In this document: positions 1 through 7,326 of the stretch, piece by piece | How positions within the stretch are numbered: position 1 is the first letter of the stretch | How the letters are laid out: each line of letters starts with the position of its first letter | Origin: RGIG8767 sp964487395 | Lineage (GTDB): Bacteria; Bacillota; Clostridia; Lachnospirales; Lachnospiraceae | Assembly: GCA_964487395.1 (NCBI GenBank) | Contig: CAZAQH010000034.1 | Coordinates: forward strand, 1-22,572 | Length of the DNA: 22,572 bases | Reading direction: 5' to 3' | Program-made: the position numbers and the translations under genes | The notes under the pieces: model-generated | Seen by the model: the letters and a program-made list of their open reading frames with translations, nothing else | Databases searched by the model: none | Told to the model about the DNA's origin: nothing

Positions 1-873
1 CCATTCCGTTATCATACGATTTAAGAATAATGCAGATGCTTTTGAAAATATCTGATATTTTTTCCAAATCATATTTATTTCGGATTTTAACATTAGTTCA
101 AATGGTCGAAAGCATAAATTGCTTTGACCGGTTGTATTAATGAGTTTATCAAGGCAAAAAGCATACCCGGCTCCTTCGTCTACCATAAGAGAAGCATTAT
201 AAATTAGATTATAGGTTGCAACAATATTTAATGATTCAATATCCTTTTTTAACCAGTTAGATAAGATAGTATAGTTACTGGTCTGTCTGGATATTAAAAG
301 AGGTTTATCCCATAAATCTTCTGGGCATACATTTTGCTTCTTTGCAAGCGGACTGTCACGTCGCATTAAAATTCCCCAGGTATCATGAACAGGAAATGTA
401 AAGGAATTATATTTTGTAGTATCGACACTGCCAATTAATACTCCAAAATCAAGAAGTCCTTTGTCCAGGCGTTCTAATACATCGGCTCTGTCATCACTGA
501 TAATTTGAAAACGAATTTGAGGATTGTTTGCAGTAATCTTGTTTGCGGTTTTGGCAATCAGGCGGACGGCGTCTGTTTCTCCGGTTCCGATATGAATATC
601 CCCCGTAATTATTTCATTTGAAAGTGTAATTTCATTTTCCGTTTTCTTTACTAATTCTACAATTTCTTCGGCTCTTTTTCTTAAAAGCATTCCGTCTTCA
701 GTCAAGGTAATTTTTCGATTGCCACGAATAAAAAGCTGCTTTCCAAGTTCCTCCTCTAAATCTTTTAATTGTCTTGATAGAGTAGGTTGTGATAAATGTA
801 AAAATTCAGCAGCTCCTGAAATACTTTGTTCTCTGGCAACAGCAAGAAAATATTGTAAAACACGTATTTCCAT
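1..873 (-). CDS. LysR-type transcriptional regulator (3' end beyond window)
   Basis: Read on the minus strand from ATG at 873-871, preceded by GGAGGA about 7 nt upstream. The frame stays open for 291 codons to the window edge, so the last few C-terminal residues and the stop are missing; LysR proteins are usually about 290-300 residues. Residues 1-60 form the winged helix-turn-helix: begins MEIRVLQYFLAVA, then SISGAAEFLHLSQPTLSRQ (helix-turn-helix about 17-36) and an LEEELGKQLF segment. The remainder (about 88-290) looks like the periplasmic-binding-protein-like effector domain. The effector is not identifiable. The gene is divergent from the operon starting at 1024, and a LysR-type dyad lies in the shared intergenic region. 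It is therefore inferred to regulate that operon and itself. Family assignment is firm; target and ligand are inference. Confidence 0.93.
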   Translation of the reverse strand, partial: MEIRVLQYFLAVAREQSISGAAEFLHLSQPTLSRQLKDLEEELGKQLFIRGNRKITLTEDGMLLRKRAEEIVELVKKTENEITLSNEIITGDIHIGTGETDAVRLIAKTANKITANNPQIRFQIISDDRADVLERLDKGLLDFGVLIGSVDTTKYNSFTFPVHDTWGILMRRDSPLAKKQNVCPEDLWDKPLLISRQTSNYTILSNWLKKDIESLNIVATYNLIYNASLMVDEGAGYAFCLDKLINTTGQSNLCFRPFELMLKSEINMIWKKYQIFSKASALFLNRMITEW

Positions 874-913
874 AGATTTATCCTCCAATTTAATTTATTA
901 TATATGATTTACC

Positions 914-930
914 TATGCCTATAAAGCATA
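914..930. promoter_or_regulatory. Candidate LysR binding dyad (T-N11-A) in divergent intergenic region
   Basis: TATGC at 914-918 and GCATA at 926-930 are perfect 5-bp inverted arms with a 7-bp spacer. T916 and A928 are separated by 11 bases, the classic LysR-box geometry. The centre (922) is about 66 bp upstream of the transcription start predicted from the promoter at 953-981, matching the usual LysR recognition site near -65. It also sits where it could repress the lysR gene. Direct observation of the dyad; function is inference. Confidence 0.5.
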
Positions 931-952
931 AAAGAATATTCAATATAAGTAT

Positions 953-981
953 TTGCTATTCGAAATATTAAGATATAGAAT
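953..981 (+). promoter_or_regulatory. Predicted sigma-A promoter of the 1024-4455 operon
   Basis: TTGCTA (953-958) and TAGAAT (976-981) are separated by exactly 17 bp. The -10 matches consensus at 5 of 6 positions; the -35 matches TTGACA at 4 of 6. Predicted start is near 988, giving a leader of about 35 nt. The weak -35 fits an activator-dependent promoter. Not experimentally supported. Confidence 0.45.
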
Positions 982-1023
982 TAGAGTGTAACAAAGAAAA
1001 TTACAAGGAAAGAAGAAATCACG

Positions 1024-1248
1024 ATGGAAGATGATAAACAAAAAGATGTTATCCTAAATTTAGAGGATGCAGGGTGTAGGGAATGTGACATTGAATGCTT
1101 CTTGAACGAATTTTCAAAGGGAAATAAAGAAGAAAGTCTCAAAGTACTTATGAAACATAGAAAAGAGTTACTGGATTATATTCATGCAGACCAAAAAAGA
1201 ATTGATTGTCTTGATTATCTGATTTATCAGATTCAGCATAAAGAGTAA
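1024..1248 (+). CDS. Small conserved-looking protein of unknown function, 74 aa
   Basis: Starts at ATG 1024 after an AAGGAAAG ribosome binding site. The 74-residue product is hydrophilic and probably helical, with Cys residues at about 18, 21, 25 and 61 (the first three in a CRECDIEC cluster). It has no signal peptide or membrane segment. The pattern of a Leu-rich acidic N-terminus, a KHRKELLD core and a C-terminal DCLDYLIY segment resembles small uncharacterised proteins I recall from Lachnospiraceae, but I know no function. It is the first gene of the operon and is followed 19 bp later by the DUF3737 gene. The Cys cluster could bind metal or be redox active, which is speculation. Coding status rests on the good ribosome binding site and operon fit. 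Confidence 0.75.
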   Translation: MEDDKQKDVILNLEDAGCRECDIECFLNEFSKGNKEESLKVLMKHRKELLDYIHADQKRIDCLDYLIYQIQHKE

Positions 1249-1267
1249 TACAGAAAGGATATATATT

Positions 1268-2125
1268 ATGAAAAAAATAAAACAGGAAATATTAACAGGA
1301 GAAAGAGCACTTTTCCAAGGAAAAGATTTGGAAATAGAAGATACCATATTTGAAGATGGAGAATCCCCATTAAAGGAAAGCCAAAATATAGAGTTATATG
1401 GGAGCATGTTTAAATGGAAATACCCATTATGGTATAGTAAAAACATCACAATGAAGGATTGTACTTTATTTGAAATGGCACGGGCGGGAATTTGGTATAC
1501 AGAACAAATTTTAGTAGAGGACACCGTTATTGAAGCACCAAAGAACTTCAGAAGATGTAAAAATATTGAAATGCATCATGTTACGTTTCCTAATGCAGCA
1601 GAAACTATGTGGAATTGTGAAGATATTATGATGAAACAGGTGACGGCAAAAGGCGATTATTTTGCAATGAACTGCAAACATATGGTTATTCGAAATTTCA
1701 CCTTGACCGGTAATTATTCTTTTGATGGAGCAAAGAATATTGAAATTCATAATTCCAAGCTGTTATCGAAGGATGCTTTTTGGAACAGTGAGAATATCAC
1801 AGTTTATGATTCCTTTATTTCAGGTGAGTATCTTGGCTGGAATGCCAAAAATCTGAAATTGGTTAATTGTACTATCGAAAGTTTACAGGGGATGTGTTAT
1901 ATTGAAAATCTGGTATTGGAAAACTGCAAATTAATCAATACAACACTTGCATTTGAATATTCGACAGTGGATGCGGATGTACAGGGAAAGATTGACAGTG
2001 TTTTAAATCCGTCGGGTGGAATTATCAGAGCCGATCATATTGACAATCTGATTATTGAAAAAGATAAGGTAGAACCTGGGAAAACACAGATTATTTGCAG
2101 AAATATAGAAAAGAAAACAGCATGA
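1268..2125 (+). CDS. DUF3737 family protein (predicted right-handed beta-helix)
   Basis: ATG at 1268 follows an AAAGGAT site. The 285-residue product matches my memory of DUF3737 proteins over its full length, including the N-terminal LTGERALFQGKDLE stretch, the FKWKYPLWYSKNI segment, and the SKDAFWNSENITVYDSFISG and ESLQGMCYIENL regions. Short repeated units of the type N-I-x-(I/V)-x-D/N-x-x-(I/L/F), about 20 residues apart, suggest a solenoid like those of pectate-lyase or polysaccharide-binding beta-helices. No signal peptide or membrane span is visible, so it is probably cytosolic. Enzymatic activity and ligand are unknown. It sits between the small Cys protein and a PLP C-S lyase in one operon; the stop is 12 bp before the next start. 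Confidence 0.88.
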   Translation: MKKIKQEILTGERALFQGKDLEIEDTIFEDGESPLKESQNIELYGSMFKWKYPLWYSKNITMKDCTLFEMARAGIWYTEQILVEDTVIEAPKNFRRCKNIEMHHVTFPNAAETMWNCEDIMMKQVTAKGDYFAMNCKHMVIRNFTLTGNYSFDGAKNIEIHNSKLLSKDAFWNSENITVYDSFISGEYLGWNAKNLKLVNCTIESLQGMCYIENLVLENCKLINTTLAFEYSTVDADVQGKIDSVLNPSGGIIRADHIDNLIIEKDKVEPGKTQIICRNIEKKTA

Positions 2126-2137
2126 GGTGATTGATAA

Positions 2138-3295
2138 ATGACGTATTCATTTGATCAAGTAATAGACAGAAGAAATACATATTCGTTAAAATGGGATGTG
2201 AAAGATGGCGAGCTTCCTATGTGGGTAGCCGATATGGATTTTCAGGCGGCACCGGAAATCCTTATAGAAATCAAGAAACGATGTGAACATGGAGTATTTG
2301 GATATTCCATTATTCCGGATGAATGGTATCAGGCTTATATGGATTGGTGGAAAAGCCAGCACAATTTAGTGATAAAAAAAGAATGGATTTTATTCTGCCA
2401 TGGAATCATTCCGGCTATTTCCTGTATTATAAGACAGGTAACAGCGCCGGGAGATAATATCGTAATTCAGACACCGGTTTATAATAATTTTTTCCCATCC
2501 ATTATTAAGAATGATCGAAAGGTGCTTGAAAGTCCATTAATATACAGTGAAAATGGTTATCAGATTGATTTTGAAGATTTAGAAGTAAAATTAGCAGATG
2601 GGCAAACGACGATGATGCTTTTGTGTAATCCACAAAATCCGGGCGGAAGAATATGGAATAAGGATGAACTTACAAGGATTGGAGCATTATGCTATAAGCA
2701 CAATGTTATGGTAGTATCGGATGAAATTCACTGTGATCTTACAGCCCCAGGATATGAATATACACCATATACATCCATTGATGAAAAATATATTCAGAAC
2801 AGTATAAGCTGTATTTCACCAACCAAATCGTTTAACTTAGCAGGATTACAGTCGGCGGCAGTCCTAATTCCTAATGAGTCTATTCACAAAAAGATAGAAA
2901 GAGGATTTGATACGGATGAGGTGGCAGAAGCCAATTCTTTTGCAATTACAGCAGCGATTGCTGCATTTACAAAAGGAAAACAATGGTTAAAAGAATTAAA
3001 TCAATATCTTTATGAAAATAAGAAATCAGCATTAGAATATATTAAAACAGAGATTCCACAGATAAAAGTAGTACCATCACATGCAACGTATTTATTATGG
3101 CTTGACTGTACCAATATAACAAAAGATAGTATGTACCTTGCAGAGATGATTCGAAAAAAAACAGGTCTTATTCTTTCAGAAGGCAGTATATATGGAGAAA
3201 ATGGAAAACAGTTTTTGAGAATGAATATTGCATGTTCAAAAGTCACATTAGCAGATGGATTAAAACGATTAAAAGAGGGTATTGAGAACATATAA
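2138..3295 (+). CDS. MalY/PatB-type PLP-dependent C-S lyase (cystathionine beta-lyase-like)
   Basis: A 385-residue fold-type I aminotransferase-family protein, normal length for MalY/PatB enzymes, which cleave the C-S bond of L-cystathionine and related cysteine S-conjugates using pyridoxal phosphate. Visible landmarks are the N-terminal LPMWVADMDF motif (26-35) typical of PatB, CNPQNPGG (163-170), SDEIHCD with the PLP pyridine-binding Asp195, the Schiff-base lysine in SPTKSFNLAG (Lys230) and the carboxylate-binding Arg361. The start ATG at 2138 follows GAGGTGAT. No signal peptide; cytosolic. It may act in methionine/cysteine salvage or thiol release, with the neighbouring aldo/keto reductase acting on the carbonyl product. 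The pathway link is inference. A class-I aminotransferase with another substrate is the main alternative. Confidence 0.9.
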   Translation: MTYSFDQVIDRRNTYSLKWDVKDGELPMWVADMDFQAAPEILIEIKKRCEHGVFGYSIIPDEWYQAYMDWWKSQHNLVIKKEWILFCHGIIPAISCIIRQVTAPGDNIVIQTPVYNNFFPSIIKNDRKVLESPLIYSENGYQIDFEDLEVKLADGQTTMMLLCNPQNPGGRIWNKDELTRIGALCYKHNVMVVSDEIHCDLTAPGYEYTPYTSIDEKYIQNSISCISPTKSFNLAGLQSAAVLIPNESIHKKIERGFDTDEVAEANSFAITAAIAAFTKGKQWLKELNQYLYENKKSALEYIKTEIPQIKVVPSHATYLLWLDCTNITKDSMYLAEMIRKKTGLILSEGSIYGENGKQFLRMNIACSKVTLADGLKRLKEGIENI

Positions 3296-3321
3296 ACATG
3301 TATTTTAAAGGAGGAAACAAA

Positions 3322-4455
3322 ATGATTTACAGGAAATTTAAAGATTTAGAACTTTCAGCATTGGGATTTGGTACGATGCGTCTGCCTGTTTTAAATGGAG
3401 ATGATTCTAGGGTGGATGAAGCAAAGACACAGGAAATGGTTGATTATGCTATGGCACATGGAATTAACTATTATGACACGGCATGGGGCTATCATAATGG
3501 CAATTCGGAACTGGCAGTGGGAAAAGCGTTGAGCAAACATAATAGAAAAGATTTTTATCTGGCAACGAAATTCCCGGGTTATGATTTGAATAATATGGAT
3601 AAGGTGGAAGAAATATTTGAGGAACAGCTTAAGAAATGTCAGGTAGAATATTTTGATTTTTATCTGGTACATAATGTTTGTGAAATGAATATTAACCAGT
3701 ATCTTGATAATGAAAAATACGGAATTGATACGTATCTTGTAAAGCAGAAAAAAGAAGGACGCATTCATCATCTGGGATTTTCTGTGCATGGAAGTTATGA
3801 TGTGTTAAAACGTTTCTTAGAAGCATATGGCGACCATATGGAGTTCTGCCAGATACAGTTAAATTATCTTGATTATACGTTCCAGGATGCAAAAGCAAAA
3901 ATAGAATTATTAAATGAATATCAGATTCCGGTTTGGGTAATGGAGCCACTGCGTGGTGGAAAATTATGTTCCTTAGATGAGGAATGCAGTAATATCTTAA
4001 AGGGTATGCGCCCGGAAGAAACAATCACTGCATGGGCATTCCGTTTCCTTCAGTCTATACCAAGTGTTACCGTGACGCTATCCGGTATGTCCAGTCTTAC
4101 ACAGATGCAGGATAATATTAAAACATTTGAAACGGATAAACCACTTAACAAAGAAGAATTTGATACCTTACAGCAGGTAAGTAAAAAAATGCTTGCAAAC
4201 GCCGGTGTTCCATGTACGGCATGTCATTATTGTACCAGTCACTGCCCACAGGGACTTGATATTCCGGAATTACTGAAGTTATACAATGAACATTTCTTTA
4301 CTGGTGGAGGATTTATAGCTCCGATGGCACTTAGTGCTTTGCCGGAAGACAAACTTCCATCTGCATGTCTTGGCTGCAGAAGTTGTGAAAAGGTATGCCC
4401 ACAGCAAATTAAGATATCAGAAGCATTAAAAGATTTTACAAATAAGCTTGGTTAG
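3322..4455 (+). CDS. Aldo/keto reductase with C-terminal 2x[4Fe-4S] domain
   Basis: I chose ATG 3322 because AAAGGAGG (3307-3314) lies just upstream; the in-frame ATG at 3298 precedes that site and has none of its own. The 377-residue protein has an NAD(P)H-type aldo/keto reductase barrel (about 1-285) with the catalytic tetrad Asp52, Tyr57, Lys83 and His117 (YYDTAWGY, ATKF, LVHN). The C-terminal domain carries two ferredoxin motifs: Cys298/301/304/308 and Cys349/352/355/359, each CxxCxxCxxxCP-like. Such fusions are common in anaerobes and may couple carbonyl reduction to ferredoxin electrons. Substrate is unknown. It is the last gene of the LysR-linked operon and ends directly at a bidirectional terminator. 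Confidence 0.92.
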   Translation: MIYRKFKDLELSALGFGTMRLPVLNGDDSRVDEAKTQEMVDYAMAHGINYYDTAWGYHNGNSELAVGKALSKHNRKDFYLATKFPGYDLNNMDKVEEIFEEQLKKCQVEYFDFYLVHNVCEMNINQYLDNEKYGIDTYLVKQKKEGRIHHLGFSVHGSYDVLKRFLEAYGDHMEFCQIQLNYLDYTFQDAKAKIELLNEYQIPVWVMEPLRGGKLCSLDEECSNILKGMRPEETITAWAFRFLQSIPSVTVTLSGMSSLTQMQDNIKTFETDKPLNKEEFDTLQQVSKKMLANAGVPCTACHYCTSHCPQGLDIPELLKLYNEHFFTGGGFIAPMALSALPEDKLPSACLGCRSCEKVCPQQIKISEALKDFTNKLG

Positions 4456-4456
4456 T

Positions 4457-4489
4457 AAAAACCTCCGGAAATCTTTTCCGGAGGTTTTT
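4457..4489. terminator. Bidirectional rho-independent terminator
   Basis: CCTCCGGAAA (4462-4471) pairs perfectly with TTTCCGGAGG (4475-4484) around a 3-nt loop. It is flanked by A residues on the left and a T tract on the right, so it can stop both the aldo/keto reductase operon and the convergent gene at 4491-5102. Confidence 0.92.
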
Positions 4490-4490
4490 T

Positions 4491-5102
4491 TTATATGTGT
4501 TGTTTCTTGGGAATTTTGAAGTTGGTAATAAGTCCAACAATTTGTCCGGACAAAATAACGGTTAATAAAGAGTACCACAATCGTTGCAAAGGAATGTAGG
4601 ATATTGAAAGCAGTAAAACAAACAAATCACTTATAAGATATATCCATTGAATTTTTATCTTGGTCAGATGCGCGATACTCATGGCAAAGGCATCATCACC
4701 ACTGGTAGCTCCACCAATACGAACACAGAGCCCGGCACCAATACCGATGAACATAGCACCAACAATAGAAGCAATAAAAGGATATTGATATAAGTCAGGC
4801 CATAATGGAGGGAACAATTCACATATTTTATAAGTGATGGAAAAACTGATAGTGGATAATGCAGAATATGCAATAAATTTTTTGCCAAGCAGTTTTACAC
4901 CAAGAAGATAACAGAGTGCATTTAGAATAAAACCGGATAGAGCGGGCGAAATGTCAAACCAGTGTTCAAGCAGGAGGGTTAATCCCAACACACCGCCTTC
5001 CGTAATACCAGAGAACGAATGTATATGATATAAATAAAATGCAAGAAATGTACTGCTTAGAATGGCGACCAGAGAATTTATAATTCGTAAGCGGGAAAAC
5101 AT
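4491..5102 (-). CDS. YitT-type multi-span membrane protein (short form)
   Basis: Minus-strand gene of 203 residues starting at ATG 5102-5100, with GAGG upstream; its TAA overlaps the T tract of the shared terminator. Five to six hydrophobic segments cover most of the protein. Features of the YitT/YczE group include the SGITEGGVLGLTLLL loop near residue 31, the charged-Gly-rich RIGGATSGDDAFAM loop near residue 128, and a closing short cytosolic tail. Classical YitT proteins carry a C-terminal DUF2179 domain of about 80 residues; here the reading frame ends right after the last span, so that domain is absent. Family function is not established (transport suspected). Family call is by recall and moderately firm. 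Confidence 0.8.
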   Translation of the reverse strand: MFSRLRIINSLVAILSSTFLAFYLYHIHSFSGITEGGVLGLTLLLEHWFDISPALSGFILNALCYLLGVKLLGKKFIAYSALSTISFSITYKICELFPPLWPDLYQYPFIASIVGAMFIGIGAGLCVRIGGATSGDDAFAMSIAHLTKIKIQWIYLISDLFVLLLSISYIPLQRLWYSLLTVILSGQIVGLITNFKIPKKQHI

Positions 5103-5139
5103 AATATAACCTCATTTCTATGTATTCTAATATTTTAAT

Positions 5140-5168
5140 AGTATAGCTTGTCAGATTTTAATTCACAA
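5140..5168 (-). promoter_or_regulatory. Predicted promoter of the YitT-type gene
   Basis: On the minus strand, TTGTGA (5168-5163) and TATACT (5145-5140) are separated by 17 bp. The -10 matches 5 of 6 consensus positions and the -35 matches 4 of 6. The predicted start lies about 30 nt upstream of the ATG at 5102. Confidence 0.45.
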
Positions 5169-5224
5169 GTATATAAAACTGTAATTGAAAATTTTGAATG
5201 TTATTTTTATATAAAGGTAATTTT

Positions 5225-5253
5225 TTTTCAATATTGTACGATAGTATTATAAA
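5225..5253 (+). promoter_or_regulatory. Weak candidate promoter for the 5305 gene
   Basis: TTTTCA (5225-5230) and TATAAA (5248-5253) are 17 bp apart. An overlapping alternative -10, TATTAT, is at 5245-5250. The region is very AT-rich, so chance matches are likely. Confidence 0.3.
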
Positions 5254-5261
5254 GAATGTTT

Positions 5262-5279
5262 CAGTAAACGGATTTACTG
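5262..5279. repeat. Perfect inverted repeat in the leader of the 5305 gene
   Basis: CAGTAAA (5262-5268) and TTTACTG (5273-5279) form perfect 7-bp arms around CGGA. It lies just downstream of the predicted promoter and about 13 bp before the GGAGGA ribosome binding site. It could be a repressor operator or an RNA hairpin in the leader. There is no T tract, so it is not a simple terminator. Confidence 0.5.
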
Positions 5280-5304
5280 GGAAAGTTTTCACGGAGGAGA
5301 GCAT

Positions 5305-5859
5305 ATGAGTATAAGAACACAGACAAATCGAGACTTTGTTTCTGTGCAGTACGAAAATGTTCAAAGAAATAAAGATTTATCTTTAAAGCATGTTCATTCG
5401 AATGTGATAAATTCCGAACAAAAAGAAAAAACAGATAATGGTGATACTTTGACTATTTCCGGCGAAGCTATGGATAAATTGCATAGTGAAGAGGAAAAAT
5501 CCTTGTTAGAATCATATCAGGAACAGGTAGAGGCTGGGAAAGAAGCAGCAAATGCGTTCGAAGATATGGCTAAAATGATGGAAATAGCAAGGAGAATTGC
5601 AAATGGCGATAAAGTACCGGCAAAAGATGAACAGAAATTAATGGAGTATAATTCTGAACTTTATCAGGCAGCAAAGTCAGCTTCTATTTTAAATGAAGAT
5701 AAAAATCACAAGAAATACAAGACAATGTTTGAGGATGAAGAGGAAACAAAAGATTCAGATGAATCAAGCAGCAGTACGGAGGATGCAACAGAAGTAGAAG
5801 GGATAGAAGAAACTTCATCGGTTGAAGGAACTCAGACGGAGAGTGTTCCCATAGAATGA
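5305..5859 (+). CDS. Unknown soluble protein with acidic low-complexity tail, 184 aa
   Basis: ATG 5305 follows a strong GGAGGA site. I do not recognise a named family. Residues 1-45 are polar; 46-60 contain a D-T-L-T-I-S-G-E-A-x-D-K-L stretch, reminiscent of the short motif found in FlgM and in many Clostridial flagellar-associated proteins. Residues about 60-130 are predicted helical (EDMAKMMEIARRIANGDKVP, then EQKLMEYNSELYQAAKSA). Residues 140-184 are a Ser/Glu/Asp-rich low-complexity tail. There is no signal peptide, membrane span or Cys. The gene stands alone between its own promoter and a terminator, divergent from the YitT-type gene. I recall similar unannotated proteins in Lachnospiraceae, without known role. 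Confidence 0.8.
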   Translation: MSIRTQTNRDFVSVQYENVQRNKDLSLKHVHSNVINSEQKEKTDNGDTLTISGEAMDKLHSEEEKSLLESYQEQVEAGKEAANAFEDMAKMMEIARRIANGDKVPAKDEQKLMEYNSELYQAAKSASILNEDKNHKKYKTMFEDEEETKDSDESSSSTEDATEVEGIEETSSVEGTQTESVPIE

Positions 5860-5877
5860 TTTAGTAGTATCGTTTTC

Positions 5878-5906
5878 AAAAAAGACTGCAACAGCAGTCT
5901 TTTTTT
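5878..5906 (+). terminator. Rho-independent terminator of the 5305 gene
   Basis: The stem of AAAAGACTGC and GCAGTCTTTT closes around an AACA loop (5890-5893), followed by a continuous T tract to 5906. It lies 18 bp after the stop codon at 5859. Confidence 0.93.
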
Positions 5907-5907
5907 G

Positions 5908-5916
5908 TGCTATACT
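5908..5916 (+). promoter_or_regulatory. Extended -10 promoter abutting the terminator
   Basis: TGC followed by TATACT (TGn at 5908-5910, -10 at 5911-5916) starts 2 bp after the T tract of the terminator. Any -35 would overlap the terminator stem and matches poorly, so the extended -10 probably carries recognition. The predicted start, near 5923, supports translation from ATG 5949 rather than the in-frame GTG at 5922. Confidence 0.5.
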
Positions 5917-5948
5917 GATGTGTGATTGATGTAAGAAAGAAGAATAGT

Positions 5949-7325
5949 ATGAATACAAAGATTAGAAAATATAATAGTCAATATGAAAAAATGACAGAAA
6001 CTCCAATTCCGATATTAATTCTTTCACTGGGACTTCCGACTACAATCAGTATGCTTGTCACTAGCATTTATAATGTGGCAGATACTTATTTTGTAGGAAA
6101 ACTAGGAACAAGTGCAAGTGGTGCTACCGGTATTGTATTTGCGTTAATGGCTATTTTACAGGCATTTGGATTTATGTTTGGACACGGAGCCGGAAGTATT
6201 ATCAGTAGAAAATTAGGGGCAAGACAAATACAGGATGCATGTAAATTCGCATCTACCAGTTTTTTCTTATCTATTCTATCAGGTGTGGTTATCATGATTC
6301 TGGGTATTATTTTTATTAATCCCTTTATGAGACTTCTTGGTAGCACAGACACAATTTTACCTTATGCAAGAACATATGCTTTTTTTATTTTACTGGCGGC
6401 TCCGGCGATGGTGTGTAGCTGTGTTATGAATAATATTCTTCGTTACGAAGGAAGAGCTTTTTTTGCAATGATTGGACTTACATTAGGCGGTATTCTTAAT
6501 ATAATTGGAGATGCCGTTTTAATCTTTGGATTTAATATGGGAATTGAAGGAGCCGGAATCGCCACGGCAATTTCACAGTATATCAGTGCACTTGTATTAT
6601 TATCCATGTTTTTGCGTGGTAAAACAGAAAGTAAGCTTGCTCTTCGATTTATTACAAAAGACAGCAAAGATGTAGTGGAAATTATAAAAGTGGGATTTCC
6701 AAGCATGATGCGACAGGGACTTGGCAGTATCTCGACCATGGTATTGAATCAACGTGCAGGAATCTATGGCGATGCGGCTATTGCAGCGATGAGTATTGTG
6801 GCAAGAATTTGTAATTTTATGTTCTGTATCGGTCTTGGCATTGGACAGGGATTCCAGCCGGTTGCAGGATTTAATTATGGAGCAAAGAAGTATTCAAGGG
6901 TTAAAAAAGGTTTTTATTTTACAAGTATGTTTGGAACGGTTTTGCTTGGTATATTTGCAATTTTGGGAATGATAAATGCAGAACCATTGGTTAGATTTTT
7001 CAGAGATGATCCGGCTGTAACTGATATTGGAACATTTGCGCTACGGATTCAGTGTTTTTCATTATTCTTTATGCCATTTGCGGTCAGTGGAAATATGATG
7101 TTTCAAAGTGTAGGAGAAAGTAAAACAGCGACCTTTTTATCTTCTCTTAGGAGTGGACTTTTATACATTCCGTTATTGCTTATTTTACCTGCTTTTATTG
7201 GACTTACCGGAATTCAGATATCGCAGACTGTAGCGGATGTTTTAGCAGGATTTATTACAGTGCCGTTTGCACTTTGTTTTTTCAAGAAACTTCCGAAGGA
7301 TAGGATAGAAAAAGGAGTTAATTAG
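5949..7325 (+). CDS. MATE family multidrug/cation antiporter (MepA-like)
   Basis: A polytopic protein of 458 residues from ATG 5949 (AGAAAGAAG upstream; the GTG at 5922 would lie at the predicted transcript start). It has about 12 hydrophobic spans in two related halves, the standard MATE architecture. Family signatures include a TPIPILILSLGLPTTISMLV N-terminal helix, the YNVADTYFVGKLGT segment, GHGAGSIISRKLGA near residue 75, and IGQGFQPVAGFNYGAKKY near residue 300. MATE pumps export cationic drugs or metabolites using Na+ or H+ gradients in the cytoplasmic membrane; the substrate here is unknown. The stop is 1 bp before the tcdA start, so the two are co-transcribed and probably translationally coupled. 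Confidence 0.92.
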   Translation: MNTKIRKYNSQYEKMTETPIPILILSLGLPTTISMLVTSIYNVADTYFVGKLGTSASGATGIVFALMAILQAFGFMFGHGAGSIISRKLGARQIQDACKFASTSFFLSILSGVVIMILGIIFINPFMRLLGSTDTILPYARTYAFFILLAAPAMVCSCVMNNILRYEGRAFFAMIGLTLGGILNIIGDAVLIFGFNMGIEGAGIATAISQYISALVLLSMFLRGKTESKLALRFITKDSKDVVEIIKVGFPSMMRQGLGSISTMVLNQRAGIYGDAAIAAMSIVARICNFMFCIGLGIGQGFQPVAGFNYGAKKYSRVKKGFYFTSMFGTVLLGIFAILGMINAEPLVRFFRDDPAVTDIGTFALRIQCFSLFFMPFAVSGNMMFQSVGESKTATFLSSLRSGLLYIPLLLILPAFIGLTGIQISQTVADVLAGFITVPFALCFFKKLPKDRIEKGVN

Positions 7326-7326
7326 T

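Noticed and set aside
3391..4024. Minus-strand frames under the aldo/keto reductase gene
   Set aside because: Shadows of a clearly conserved gene; no ribosome binding site and implausible composition.
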